A stretch of DNA of 43,378 nucleotides from contig JAGHQL010000208.1 in assembly GCA_020080175.1 (NCBI GenBank), forward strand, positions 1 through 43,378, read 5' to 3'. Source of the DNA: Glutinoglossum americanum (lineage: Eukaryota; Ascomycota; Geoglossomycetes; Geoglossales; Geoglossaceae). A model generated the notes under the pieces. It was not told the origin of the DNA. It ran no database searches and was given only the letters and a program-made list of their open reading frames with translations. The position numbers and the translations under genes were made by a program. Positions 9,719 through 19,849 of the stretch are shown here, piece by piece (positions within the stretch are counted from its first letter, which is position 1; the number at the start of each line of letters is the position of its first letter).

Positions 9719-11785
9719 ATGGCATCTTCAAGCCCTCGGATAGTGATTGCCATACCTGTCAAGACAGGAACGAACGGCATCTTGAGCATCGCAGGATCAG
9801 CGACGCAACCAAATCCTCAAGCAGCAGCACCAAAGTCTACTCCCAGTCGGTCTACTGGCCCTAGACTCAAGGTGGTTATACGGAAGCTTCCCCCCGGCCT
9901 TACACAAGTAGAGCTGGAGGCTGCCCTGGGCGAGGACTGGAAGCTTGGTGGTGGAAGGGTAGATTGGATGATTTATAAACCGGGAAAGGTATCAAAAGAG
10001 TATGTAGGCATATATCTAACTCATAGAGGATAAAAGGGATCTGATAATCAGTCTTTGTGTAGTCCAGTTAAAATTTCGACACCATCTCGAGCCTACCTTC
10101 ACCTTACAGACCAGAGTCACCTTACGGCCCTTTCTGCTGCTATTCAGCGGGCCAACTTTACGGATGCTAGGAATACATCAAGCAGCGCGTCTTCACTTGG
10201 TCCCCCCGTGGTTGAGTTTGCACCGTTTGGACGGATACCGAGTGCCAAAAAAAGATTGGACGCCCGCCAAGGTACAATCGACCAAGACCCCGAGTTTATA
10301 GCATTCCTAGAGGGTCTTACCAACCCAACAAACACCAAGAAAAGTTCCGCCGAGGGATCTGTTGGAGTTGACAGTCTTGGAAAGAAGGAGGAAAAAGTCA
10401 CAACGACGCCTCTGGTCCAATATCTAAAGGATAAGAAAGCTTCAAAGGCGAAGGAAGCCGTTTTACCTGCGAAAGGCTCTAGGGCACGTCTTGAGTCGCG
10501 AGATAGCAGGAGTGACAAGGGTGTTGGAAAGAAGATTCTTAGCAAGCCTGGGAAGGAGGTAGCTTCTCCTGAAGCGAAGAAGGGCGGTAGAGATAGAGAG
10601 CGGAGGGTCCAGAAGGCAACGACGGAGGCAATAAAAGTTTTGAACAGGGAGGCGTCAGCGACCGGTGGCAAGGCAAAGGCTGCCCCGGCTCCACCCCCAG
10701 CGTCTTCCGCTGGCGGCAAAGATAGTGGAAACGTCCAAGTACCTACTGCCCCCTCAGCGCCAGCAGCGGAGAGGAGGCGTGAAAGAGGGAGTGCCAGCAT
10801 TGCAGCGAAGATTCTTCAGCGAGACCTTGGCTTTGGGGGAGCCCCGCCTAGACGCGGTGGCATGAGAAGAGAGGGCACTAGCGATGGCACAAAATCGGAG
10901 TCTTCGTCACAACCAATTGCCTCATCCCCAGCCAAGCAAGAGGGGCCTCTAGCCGTCAGTACGGAGAAATCTCGGCCTGCAGAAGACGCGAGTTTAAGCG
11001 AGAAGACACCGCCATCTGGTCCTAATTCCGAAAAAGAAACCCACAGAAAATCCCGGTCAGAGCGACGTGCGCAGAGATTCAGCAGCGATCAGGCGTCCTT
11101 GCTTTCACGCAACCCACCAACGGGCCCTGCTGCTCCGCTTGCTCTCCTTAAGAAATCCGCCACGTCTGTTCAGTCACAGCGCCAGGTTATCTCTCCCCTG
11201 AAGGGCCCTTCATCTACAAATCATCCGCCTCCACCGCTCAAACCCGCTTCATCAGCCCCCCCAGTTATCCCTGCCGCACCGAGGTCTGCCACTACACCCC
11301 CTGCTCCTTCTCCAGGGGCGACTCAAGCATTCTGCAAACACGCCAACGCATCCCAAGGCGTCACAGAACCCGCCCTTCGTGAGGTCATGGAGATCCATGG
11401 CGCCGTTCTCAAAGTAGAGATCGACAAGAAAAAGGGGTTTGGATATGTGGATTTCGCGGAGCCAGAGGGCTTAGCGAATGCTATTAAAGCTAGCCCACTG
11501 AAGGTGGGCAATGGGACGGTTGCTGTTCTTGAAAGGAAAGAGAGGCCATCTGCTTCTGGCGGCGGCGGTAGTTCGGCGGATAAAGGAAGAGGTAGAGCCT
11601 CTGGAAGTACTGGCCGAGCTGGTGGCTTAGAGGGCACTGGTGGCAGAGGTGGGGGGAGAACTAGAGGTAGAGGCAGAGGCGGTCCTCCAAAAGGGCCCGC
11701 TGCCGCTGCGGCAGGAAATGCGCAGGCGGGTTCCCCTGCTGCTCCTGCCCCTCCACCGACCGGACCAGCGGCCGACGCAGCGTGA
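9719..11785 (+). CDS. upf3: UPF3, nonsense-mediated mRNA decay factor
   Basis: Two exons: 9719 to 10003 (or 9988) and 10052-11785, giving 672 (or 667) residues. Both donors keep the frame: GTAGGC at 10004 keeps the family-like GKVSKE residues but makes a 48-nt intron, while GTATCA at 9989 makes a 63-nt intron. The Smg4/UPF3 domain lies at about residues 40-185 (RLKVVIRKLPPGLTQ, GRVDWMIYKPGK, SRAYLHL, VEFAPFGRIP, DARQGTIDQDPEF). A long Lys/Ala/Pro-rich disordered middle follows. A second RRM-like fold is visible at about 518-592 (AFCKHA as RNP2, KKGFGYVDF as RNP1), and the tail is Gly/Arg-rich (RGGGRTRGRGRGG). UPF3 joins UPF1 and UPF2 to mark transcripts with premature stops. The start was chosen as the first in-frame ATG; the frame is open further upstream, so a short 5' exon is possible. 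Confidence 0.92.
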
Positions 11786-12195
11786 GAGATTAGTGCTATA
11801 GTTGTTGTGTGGGGGAGTTAGCAGCCTCTTTGAAGTGGTAGTTGGTAGCACAGAAACCGCACAGCATCAGCGCGGGCACTTCATGAATCGAGATGAAGTA
11901 GGTAGCAAATTAAATATTGCAACCAAAGTCGAACTGCTGGGTAATGCAGCTCGCCGCCTAAAACGAATGTAGATAGCGTACGTGACCACTGGTTCGATTG
12001 GGTCTGATGTTTAACGATTCTGGATCGTGAGGCTGAATAGAAAGCAGAGATCGATGGGTCACCAAACTACAAGGGGGTTACAGAAGTAGCACGCTTGGTA
12101 GGGGAGATTTAAAGCTTTATTTCGATCCTACTCAAACTCGACGCCAAACTACTACCCACAAGGGAAACTCTCAGAAAACAAATTATTGGATAAGC
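11786..12195. other. Intergenic, convergent 3' ends of UPF3 and U3
   Basis: A 410-bp stretch between the UPF3 stop and the inferred 3' end of the U3 snoRNA. The two transcripts converge here. I see no open frame of interest and no recognisable RNA gene. Confidence 0.55.
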
Positions 12196-12469
12196 GCCTG
12201 TCAGACCTCCATCAACACCCACCCCCCTCGGCTGGCCGAAGCCAAACACCAAGGAAAGGGTCGAGATCATCACCACTCTCTACTCTCACAGCGAACATCC
12301 TCCCCGAAGAGAATCCGAAAGCGCAGGAGAAAACGAGAGTACAAAGGCTTCACTCTAGGGTGTCGAGGACATTACTCGGTCATCAGCCAGGTTGGAGATT
12401 CTGTGGCTCTGGTAAGGAGCTCAGAAGAGGACGTTTACTATAGAAATGATTCTATGAAGTAAAGTCGAC
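12196..12469 (-). ncRNA. U3: U3 small nucleolar RNA (box C/D)
   Basis: The minus strand carries, in the correct order, the U3 signature elements: 5' GTCGACTTTACTTCA (from 12469), box A ATCATTTCTATAG (12450-12438), then AGAGCCACAGAATC and CCAACCTGGCTGATGA containing box C' (TGATGA, 12385-12380), box B GAGTGAAGCC (12355-12346), box C TGATGAT followed by CTCGACCC (12272-12266), and box D GTCTGA followed by ACAGG (12206-12201) at the 3' end. A hairpin TGGC-TTCG-GCCA lies between boxes C and D. The order and wording closely parallel yeast snR17 (GTCGACGTACTTCA, ATCATTTCTATAG, GATGATCTTGACCC, GTCTGACAAGT, from memory). U3 guides 18S pre-rRNA processing in the SSU processome by pairing its 5' domain with pre-rRNA. 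The length of about 274 nt is plausible. No intron is seen where yeast U3 has one. Ends are approximate. Confidence 0.93.
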
Positions 12470-12882
12470 ATGAGGAAAAAAAGAGGAAAAAAGTTGAAAG
12501 ATGCGGGAGGGAGGAAGGTTTATATAGTCGTAGGTGAGAGTGGAAGGCGCTAGGCCCGATCTGTATTGCCAAGCAAAAGAAAAATTTTCTGTACGGTTGG
12601 TTACCCGGCATGGATCAGGTGGCATCTAGCTCGTTTGGGAAATGTTGAGACCCTAATATCCGATGAGGTGAGTCGGAATAGCCGTGCGATGCTCCTCCCG
12701 AAAGTATAGTTGTAAATACGATTCATGTGGTTCAGGATAATTACAGGTAAGATTCGGACCTTCTAGAAACTCTCCATTCTCGGCTGTGTGCTGCTGGATT
12801 TGATTCGGTATTAACTTGCGTTTCTCTATACACAGAGAGATAATCTACGTTCCTTATCTTCCTTACCGTTCACCGCCCAAGA
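12470..12882. promoter_or_regulatory. Divergent promoter between U3 snoRNA and threonine synthase
   Basis: A 413-bp stretch separating the U3 5' end (minus) from the THR4 ATG (plus). On the U3 side it holds a consensus TATA element at 12519-12526. I saw no clear TATA for THR4. The motif TGAGTCG near 12669 is one base off the Gcn4/CPC1 site TGAGTCA, but I do not treat it as a site. No open frame of interest was seen. Confidence 0.55.
12519..12526 (-). promoter_or_regulatory. TATA element of the U3 snoRNA gene
   Basis: TATATAAA on the minus strand, about 50 bp upstream of the inferred U3 5' end at 12469. No minus-strand protein gene starts nearby, so the element makes sense only with the U3 gene, which fungi transcribe with RNA polymerase II. 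Confidence 0.7.
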
Positions 12883-14610
12883 ATGGCATCACACACACCC
12901 TCGCAGCGATACTTGAGCACCAGGGGAGGCTCATATAGCGTAATTGGCCGTTTCTTTCCCCATATCAATATGTAATTCTTGCACTGGCTAACAACCCAAA
13001 CCAGCTCTCCTTCGAAGAAGTGGTCCTTAAGGGTCTTGCTTCTGATGGGGGTCTCTTCATTCCTCAAGAGATCCCTTCTTTACCCTCGGACTGGGCTACC
13101 AGGTGGCGGGATTTCGGATTCAATGAGCTCGCCTTTGAAATCCTATCGCTTTACATCTCGCCTGTGGAGATTCCGCCCACGGACCTCAAATCCTTAATCC
13201 AGCGGAGTTATGAGACGTTCCGAGCGCCGGAAACTACACCGCTTATTACGCTAAATGAGGAGGAGAACTTGCATATCCTTGAGCTGTTCCACGGGCCTAC
13301 TTTCGCATTTAAGGACGTCGCGTTGCAGCTTTTGGGAAACCTGTTCGAGTATTTTCTGGTGCGACGGAATCGAGGGCGTGCTGGGAAGGAGAGGCACCAC
13401 CTCACGGTCGTTGGTGCCACGAGTGGAGACACAGGGTCCGCGGCGATCTATGGGTTGAGAGGGAAGATAGATGTCTCCATCTTCATATTGCATCCGAAGG
13501 GGAGAGTCAGCCCCGTACAAGAGGCCCAGATGACGTCGGTTTTGGACGCGAATGTGCATAATCTGGCCGTGGAGGGGACGTTCGATGACTGTCAGGTATA
13601 GGGGAATTATTCTTGCTTGTTTCACTGTTGATTCAGTAGAAAAATGCTTACCTCATACCGAAATACAGGACATTGTAAAAGCCCTCTTTAACGACCCCAT
13701 CATCAACAAAACCCACAATCTTGCCGCCGTCAATTCAATAAACTGGGCGCGTATCCTTGCCCAAACGACCTATTATATCCATGCATACCTTTCCCTCGTC
13801 CGCTCCGCGCCTTCCTTCTCCGAAAATAGCAAGCTCCGATTTGTCGTCCCAACTGGCAACTTCGGCGATATCCTCGCTGGCTACTTCATCAAGCGTATGG
13901 GCCTTCCAATTGAGAAGCTTATCATTGCTACCAATGCGAACGACATTCTTCATCGCTTTTGGCAATCAGGGTCCTACGAGACAAATCCTGTTCACGGCCG
14001 CGTGGTAGAGGCCGGCGTCAAGGAGACGCTGAGCCCTGCAATGGACATACTTGTCAGCAGCAATTTCGAGCGCCTTCTCTGGTTTCTCGCATACGAAGTC
14101 TACGGCAACAAGAACGACATTAATGCGTCCCGCAAAGCCGCCGGCGAGAAAGTCGGAACTTGGCTCTCTGACCTAAAAACCCGCGGCGGCTTCTCGGTCG
14201 ATCCCTCCATTCTCAAGGCCGCTAGAGTCGACTTTGAAAGCGAACGCGTCTCCGATACCCAAACCCTCACCACCATCAAAAAATTCTACCACTCCGTCCC
14301 ACCCTACATCCTCGACCCCCATACCGCTGTCGGCGTAACCGCCTCCCTCCGCTCCATCTCCCGAAATCCCCCTCTGCAAACTCACCACATCTCCCTCGCT
14401 ACAGCACACCCTGCTAAATTCGCGGATGCGGTTAAGCTTGCGTTGGGGGGGAGGGACGGATTCGTGTTTGAGGAGGAGGTGGTGCCGGTGGAGTTGAGAG
14501 AGCTGGAGGGGAGGGAGAGGAGGGTTATCGATGTGGGACGCGGAGTTGGGTGGGAGGGGATTAGGGAGATTGTGGTGGAGGAAGTAGAACGGGAGGTAGA
14601 GGAGGAATAG
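12883..14610 (+). CDS. thr4: Threonine synthase
   Basis: Three exons: 12883-12939, 13005-13595 and 13669-14610, all joined in phase 0, giving 529 residues. The first intron (65 nt) has a GGCTAAC branch-like site. Converts O-phosphohomoserine to threonine and phosphate with pyridoxal phosphate, the last step of threonine synthesis. The N-terminus SQRYLSTRGG followed by LSFEEVVLKGLASDGGLFIP matches the fungal THR4 N-domain. The PLP lysine is in HGPTFAFKDVALQ (about Lys122), followed by GATSGDTGSAAIYGLRG, FVVPTGNFGDILAGY and HTAVGV near the C-terminus. The size fits yeast Thr4 (514 residues). The C-terminal end is Glu/Val-rich. It is divergent from U3 and convergent with the uncharacterised minus-strand gene at 15173. 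Confidence 0.96.
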
Positions 14611-15172
14611 AGATGGCGTTTTTTTTGATTCTTTATTAGATTTTCTCAAGAGCTACCCTTCCTCGCGATTCTAGAGAGAAAACGACCTTCACGGGGACAA
14701 CTCGCTCGCTCGTCGTATATGTGAGACTAGATCCACCCTCACCCCCACCACCTAACATGCAAAGCGCTTTTACCACTCGCCAGCCAGCTCGACACTTACC
14801 AACCAACCAACAAAAACCCCCACCCCCTCCTTAAACGTAATAGAAAAGAACAAAACAAAACGCCATACGGGGGCGAGTTCAACATGTCCTTTCGTTTAGC
14901 ATAGGGGCGATGGATTTCGAAGAAGGAGAGTGGGGGGGTTTCCCTTTCTCTTTCCACGTATACATAGCACATCATATCACGCATCGGACCCCCCAATTGC
15001 TACCGCGCCACTCTCTACGCAAGAACGACACGGTACGATACAGTCGCAACACGGGATTCTAATTTTTATAGTACGATGTATGTACATCCGCCTATACACA
15101 CACACCTCCCCCCCCACACCGCACAAGAGAGGGTAATCCCCCACCCCGTGTCCACCCAAAAACACCCACGAT
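14611..15172. other. Intergenic, convergent 3' ends
   Basis: A 562-bp stretch between the stops of two convergent genes. It contains C-rich and CA-rich simple sequence but nothing I can call a gene. It must hold two 3' UTRs. Confidence 0.55.
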
Positions 15173-16300
15173 CTACTCACCACCCCGCCGTCTAGAGCCC
15201 CACCCCTTCCGGCTCTCAGCGCCCCACACCGCGCCCTCGTCCTCCACCCCCGCGCCGCGCCTCTCCCGCTCAACTTCGTCGTCGAACGCGCGCTGGGCCG
15301 CAGCCCGCGAGTCCGGTTTATCAACGACGGCGGGATCTCTCTCCGGGCCCTCCGCAAACCCGCTGTCCTCGCGGGGCTGGGTTCTCGATTGGGGGTCTCG
15401 GGCGCGGTGCCAGGCGGACTGGTGGCGGGGTTGGGACGCGGGGGAGAGAGCGGAGGCGCGGATTTGGGTCCAGGTTGATTGCGGGGTGTAGGTGTCCGGG
15501 GGTGGGGTGGTGGGTTGCATCTCGGTGTCTGAGAGGAGGCGGTCGCCGCTGTCGAGGGAGGTGGGCGGGTCGGCGGGGTGGTCTTGTTGGTGGGTGGGTG
15601 GAGGGGAGAGCCGTGGTGTACGTCGCGGTTTTTGCTCCCGGTCTTGGCTAGGAGGAGGGTTAACAGCACCCCTTGAGTACTCACTCCCACCCGGAAAAGA
15701 CATAGCGCCAGTATCCTCCCTAGCAGCCCCAACCCTTCTCCCCCTCCCCCCCATCCCCTCCATCACCCCCCTCAGCCTCTCATCCCCGCTCTCCCCCACA
15801 ACCGCAACCCCAACCGCATACCCCGCAACAACCACCCTCCCAAACCAGCTCCCCAAAGCCCCATACGTTAGCCCCCTAACTGCTTGCCACCCCATCACGC
15901 CCCTAGAGCCCAACTCCCACCCGCCAATCCTCCCAGCCTTCATCCCTTCTACCGTCTCCCTCCCTGGCCTGTAAAACGGAAATGTCATCTCCGACCTCGT
16001 CCTCAGCGCAAGGGCGATCCCGCCGGCGGTTCCAAGAAGCGGCCCATATGAGCCGATCGTGTAGTTGCGTGCTGTCCAGAAGATTAGGGCGTCGGTTTCT
16101 GGGCGGGTCAAGGGCCGTTGGAGGCGTTGTGAGGTGAGGGTTAGGCGGTGGTGGAGGAGGCGCTGGAGGGACTCCGGGCTATAGCCAAAGAAGCGGGCGA
16201 GAGAGGGAGGTTGGGAGACGTTGGAGAGGTCGTAGGGTGGGGTGAGGGTTTCTGGGTCGTTGTCGGGTGGAGGGGACCCGTCGTCGTCGAAGGAGGACAT
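15173..16300 (-). CDS. Uncharacterised fungal protein, probable membrane protein
   Basis: A 375-residue intronless frame. The first ATG is at 16300 (MSSFDDDGSPPPD); the frame is open upstream without an ATG. Residues about 30-190 look structured: SLARFFGYSPESLQRLLHHRL, then a hydrophobic Gly-rich segment (NYTIGSYGPLLGTAGGIALALR) and a second one (GLTYGALGSWFGRVVVAGYAVGVAVVG), either of which could span a membrane. The C-terminal half is Pro/Arg/Asp-rich and disordered, but it keeps Trp-containing patches (STWTQIRASA, QSAWHRARD) and a RAFDDEVERERR helix that look conserved. I recognise no named family; a mitochondrial or other organelle membrane role is a guess. It lies just downstream of the aldehyde dehydrogenase on the same strand (288 bp apart). 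Confidence 0.75.
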   Translation of the reverse strand: MSSFDDDGSPPPDNDPETLTPPYDLSNVSQPPSLARFFGYSPESLQRLLHHRLTLTSQRLQRPLTRPETDALIFWTARNYTIGSYGPLLGTAGGIALALRTRSEMTFPFYRPGRETVEGMKAGRIGGWELGSRGVMGWQAVRGLTYGALGSWFGRVVVAGYAVGVAVVGESGDERLRGVMEGMGGRGRRVGAAREDTGAMSFPGGSEYSRGAVNPPPSQDREQKPRRTPRLSPPPTHQQDHPADPPTSLDSGDRLLSDTEMQPTTPPPDTYTPQSTWTQIRASALSPASQPRHQSAWHRARDPQSRTQPREDSGFAEGPERDPAVVDKPDSRAAAQRAFDDEVERERRGAGVEDEGAVWGAESRKGWGSRRRGGE

Positions 16301-16588
16301 GTTTGAGGAGTGATCAGATCTCGTGGATTGGAGATTGGAGATGCTCAATCAATGGTAAGGATCATTGGTTATTGGAAATAGACATTGTTGTGAGCCAGCT
16401 CGGGTTGACGATGTTGATGTTATGGACAAGCATGGTGATGCAATGATGATTACTCAGCATCTTCCTTGCGTTTTCACTTACTTCCTTCACCTTGCGAAGA
16501 GTACTTCAGGTTACTACAGAGCATCATATTTGCATTTTGTTTTATCCGTATGCTTGATAAAGAGAGAGAGCAAAAGTATTGCTAGAAA

Positions 16589-18420
16589 TCAAGAGAATGG
16601 CGCATCCGTCAACCTAATCGACACCGTCTTCGTCTGCGTATAATTCGATAATGCCGCCTCGCCCAATTCCCTCCCGATCCCACTCTCCTTGAACCCGCCA
16701 AACGGTAATTGATGATGTAGGGTGTTATACGTATTCACCCATACTGTTCCCGCCTTCAAAGCCGCCGATACGCGTAGTGCTGTGTTTAGATTCGTGGTGT
16801 GCACAGCGGCTGCGAGTCCGTAGGTAGTGTTGTTGCCGTGGCGAATGACGTCTGCTTCATCGGTGAACTTGGCGATAGAGCAGACTGGGCCGAAGATCTC
16901 TTCTTGCATGATCTTCATGTTGGGTTGTACATTGGAGAAGATGGTGGGTTGGATGAAGTAACCCTTTGTCCCGTGGCGGGAGCCACCGGCCTCGACCGTC
17001 GCGCCTTCGGATTTTCCGTGTTCAATGTAGCTACCGCCATGTGTGAATTCCTCTTCTGCTAAAAATGAGGGTAGGTAGGGGTTACGGTGGTATTTACCTC
17101 ATGATACGGTCGAATTGCGTCTGGGAGACCTGGGGTCCCTGGAAGGTCTTTGGGTCGAATGGATCACCAACGACGTTCTTGGCGGTGCGTTCTCTGAACT
17201 TCTCGACAAACTTATCATAAATACCTTCCTGGACATATATCCTGGAACCCGCACAGCAGCACTGTCCATGATTGAAGAATATACCGTAGTTGACCCAGGA
17301 GATAGCATTGTCAATGTTCGCGTCGTTGAATACGATGTTCGGGCTCTTGCCGCCGAGCTCGAGCGTCACCTTCTTGAGGTTTGAATCGGCAGACGCCTTC
17401 ATGATCTGTCGGCCAACAATAGTCGAGCCAGTGAAGGCAACTTTATCAACATCCATGTGGTGGGTGAGTGCGGAGCCGGCAACTCTCCCGAACCCTGAGA
17501 TTATGTTGATGACGCCGGGAGGGAAGCCAGCTTCAGCCACGAGCTTGGCGGCCACGAGGGCAGAAAGGGGAGTCTGCTCGGCAGTTTTGAGGACAACGGT
17601 GTTGCCGGTGGCAACGGCAGGTCCGATCTTCCATGCCCACATAAGGAGAGGAAAGTTCCACGGGATAATCTGACCACAGACACCAATCTAAGGGATTCGC
17701 CTCTCGTCAACTCCCCTTCGTGCGAACAAGGAAGGGCTTAATCAAAACTTACCGGTTCCTGCCTCGTGTAATTGAATCGATTGCTATCAGTTTCGATGAC
17801 CTTGCCCTCAATCTTGTCGGCCCAGCCACCGTAATACCTCAGGCATGCGGCGCATGACGAGATGTCTCCTTTAGCCAAGGCGATGCCCTTGCCATTGTCT
17901 AGCGATTCGACGGCTGCGAGGAGCTCGCGGTTCTTTTCAAACAGTTCCGCGAGCTTGGCCAGGAGTTTCCCGCGGCTTTCTGGTGTGACGCTTGCCCACG
18001 ATCCTTCAAAGGCCTTGCGTGCGGCCTTGACGGCAATATCGACGTCTTTCTCCCCAGCCTCGTAGATGGAGCAGATGACCTCTTCATTGGATGGATTGAT
18101 CTGAGAACCCGAGAGGTTAGCAATCATAACTTGAGAATGTGAATTCTGCACTATGCTCACCACTTCAAATTGCTTCCCATCAACACTCTTCACAAACTCG
18201 TTATTGATGAAGCTGCAAACCAAAAAGTTAACACCATCCGCCAAGGTCGGTTATCGGTAACACAGATCCCGGCCGACGCCACCGTCGTCACGCAACGTTC
18301 GCCCCTACTCCCACAAACACCAACAGAGGAATCCAAATAAATAAATCCCAAATAAACTCACAGTCCAATCGGTTGCTCATATTCCCCCGTAGCGGGTGTC
18401 GAAAGCGTAATGGAAACCAT
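16589..18420 (-). CDS. aldA: NAD(P)-dependent aldehyde dehydrogenase
   Basis: Five exons: 18420-18362, 18212-18161, 18100-17753, 17687-17098 and 17030-16589, giving 496 residues, the usual length for cytosolic ALDHs. It oxidises aldehydes such as acetaldehyde to acids. Visible landmarks are [12 protein letters not shown], the Rossmann motif [21 protein letters not shown], the catalytic Glu in LELGGKSPN (about 263), the catalytic Cys in GQCCCAGSR (about 296-298, middle Cys by analogy with human ALDH2), EEIFGPV and [16 protein letters not shown]. The splice junctions restore family residues exactly (for example FINNEF and SYIEHGK across introns 1 and 4). The match is strongest to fungal aldA-type enzymes. 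A TATA element lies 167 bp upstream of the ATG. The symbol rests on family resemblance; paralogues cannot be excluded. Confidence 0.95.
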
Positions 18421-19849
18421 CTTTTCTCACAGACGAAACTAAAACCGAGGATATGGATTGAATGTCCCCGGCAAGGGGGCCGTCAGTTCGTGAAGTGTTG
18501 TGTTTTTGCAGCCAGTCACTTGACTGGAAAAAAGTGGGGTAACTACGAGCTTCGAAGCAGCCAGACCATGCGACGTGAAGCTTCACTTTATATAGTCTTG
18601 CTTGCCCTTGCCCGGAGAGTAGCTAGCCGCGTCACATCACACAGCATAGAACGTAGGTAGTCGTTTGATCGACATGAAAATCCCTCCTCGGGGCCTTAGC
18701 TATAGTGGCCCTAGTTGCACGCCTCCCCCTCATCCGTCCAGAGTATATAGCCCCCATCCCTGCGTCTTATAGAGAACTACCAGGATTCAAACATCCATGG
18801 CAATAGAGGGGCGGTGTTGTGGTATGATGGACGCCACACCTTCAGATCTATGGGGCGGGTCCGCGTCTAGCCGTCCTCATCCTCCCCCGGTGATTCTCGG
18901 TTGAGTCCCACCGCGAATTCATGTTGTGCCAGGGCAATGTTGTACGAGCCGTTCCGGTGACCAGAAACTATTAATTTGATTAGTAGAGGTTTAAGCTTAC
19001 AAATATACTAAACCGGTTTAGAGTTCCAAGTCTCAGCAAGAATCTCCGCCACATCATAGGAGATCCGTCTACTTATGACCCAACTTATCTCTAACCTTAG
19101 TAGTACGTCTACACCGTGATGAGCAATAGCGATGGGGTTCTAGGTAGGAAAATAAGTAGAGGTACGTACATAGTTGGGTTTTTTTTTCTTTTTTTTTGAG
19201 GGTTTTAGTGAAGAAATGCCATCGAGCTAAATTTACCATTCTGCGAGATAAATAGCTCAAAAAGAATACAATAAACTCTTCGGCAGCATGCAGAAATTAG
19301 AAAATCCGGATAGATTAGTTGAGGAATCTATGCCTGTAAGCCATCAGCCAATGAGAAGCCGACTGGAGGCAGCGAAATTGGAGCTTCACCACCAAGGTCC
19401 CCGCAAATAGCTTCAATAGGGAGGATGCCATTTCGTCCTCGCCTCATAATATGGGCGGCAAGAGTCCGGATTCAGTGTGGGAAAAGCCTCTAAAGCCGGC
19501 AGTCCGAATCTCTCTCGTTCTAGGTGCAATATCACTGAGGAGCTATTTTAAGGTTGTATATATATATGATTGATGTACGTATGTGTAGTTAGAGAGGGCG
19601 GGAAACACGCAGAAGGATGATGAGAAAAAAGGGCAAGATCACCACCGTTATTTAAACAATTCCCCAGGGCTCAAGGGATAAGGTGAAAAGGCGCCCTCGC
19701 CGTGTCGTGTAGAGAGAAATGTCGACGTTAAAAAGAGCACCCAGTCCACGCAGCCACAACCCAACAACTCCACAACGCCAAACACGAGATCAAAAAACCA
19801 GTCAATCTTATACCTAGCCAGCCATATAAAACCCCTCCGCTTGTTACTA
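18421..19849. other. Intergenic, ALDH promoter and 3' region of the next gene
   Basis: A 1.43-kb stretch between the ALDH ATG (18420) and the stop of the next minus-strand gene (19850). It holds the ALDH promoter, with a TATA element at 18587-18594. There are CCCCT/AGGGG stretches around 18724 and 18807 that could be stress-response elements, though such 5-mers are common by chance. Near 19180-19197 there is a poly-T tract. No coding gene or RNA gene was recognised. Confidence 0.55.
18587..18594 (-). promoter_or_regulatory. TATA element of the aldehyde dehydrogenase gene
   Basis: TATATAAAG on the minus strand, about 167 bp upstream of the ALDH ATG. It fits the TATAWAWR consensus and suggests an inducible gene with a leader of roughly 100-130 nt. 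Confidence 0.55.

Noticed and set aside
12186-12443. An 85-residue plus-strand frame before threonine synthase
   Set aside because: It starts at TTG and lies antisense to the U3 snoRNA, which explains the sequence better.
12660-12672. TGAGTCG as a Gcn4/CPC1 control site for threonine synthase
   Set aside because: One mismatch to TGASTCA and only a single copy, so no better than chance.
15634-15690. A possible 37-nt intron (GTGAGT ... CTCCTAG) in the minus-strand gene at 15173-16300
   Set aside because: It is too short for a normal intron and would shift the frame away from the Trp- and helix-containing C-terminal region that looks genuine.
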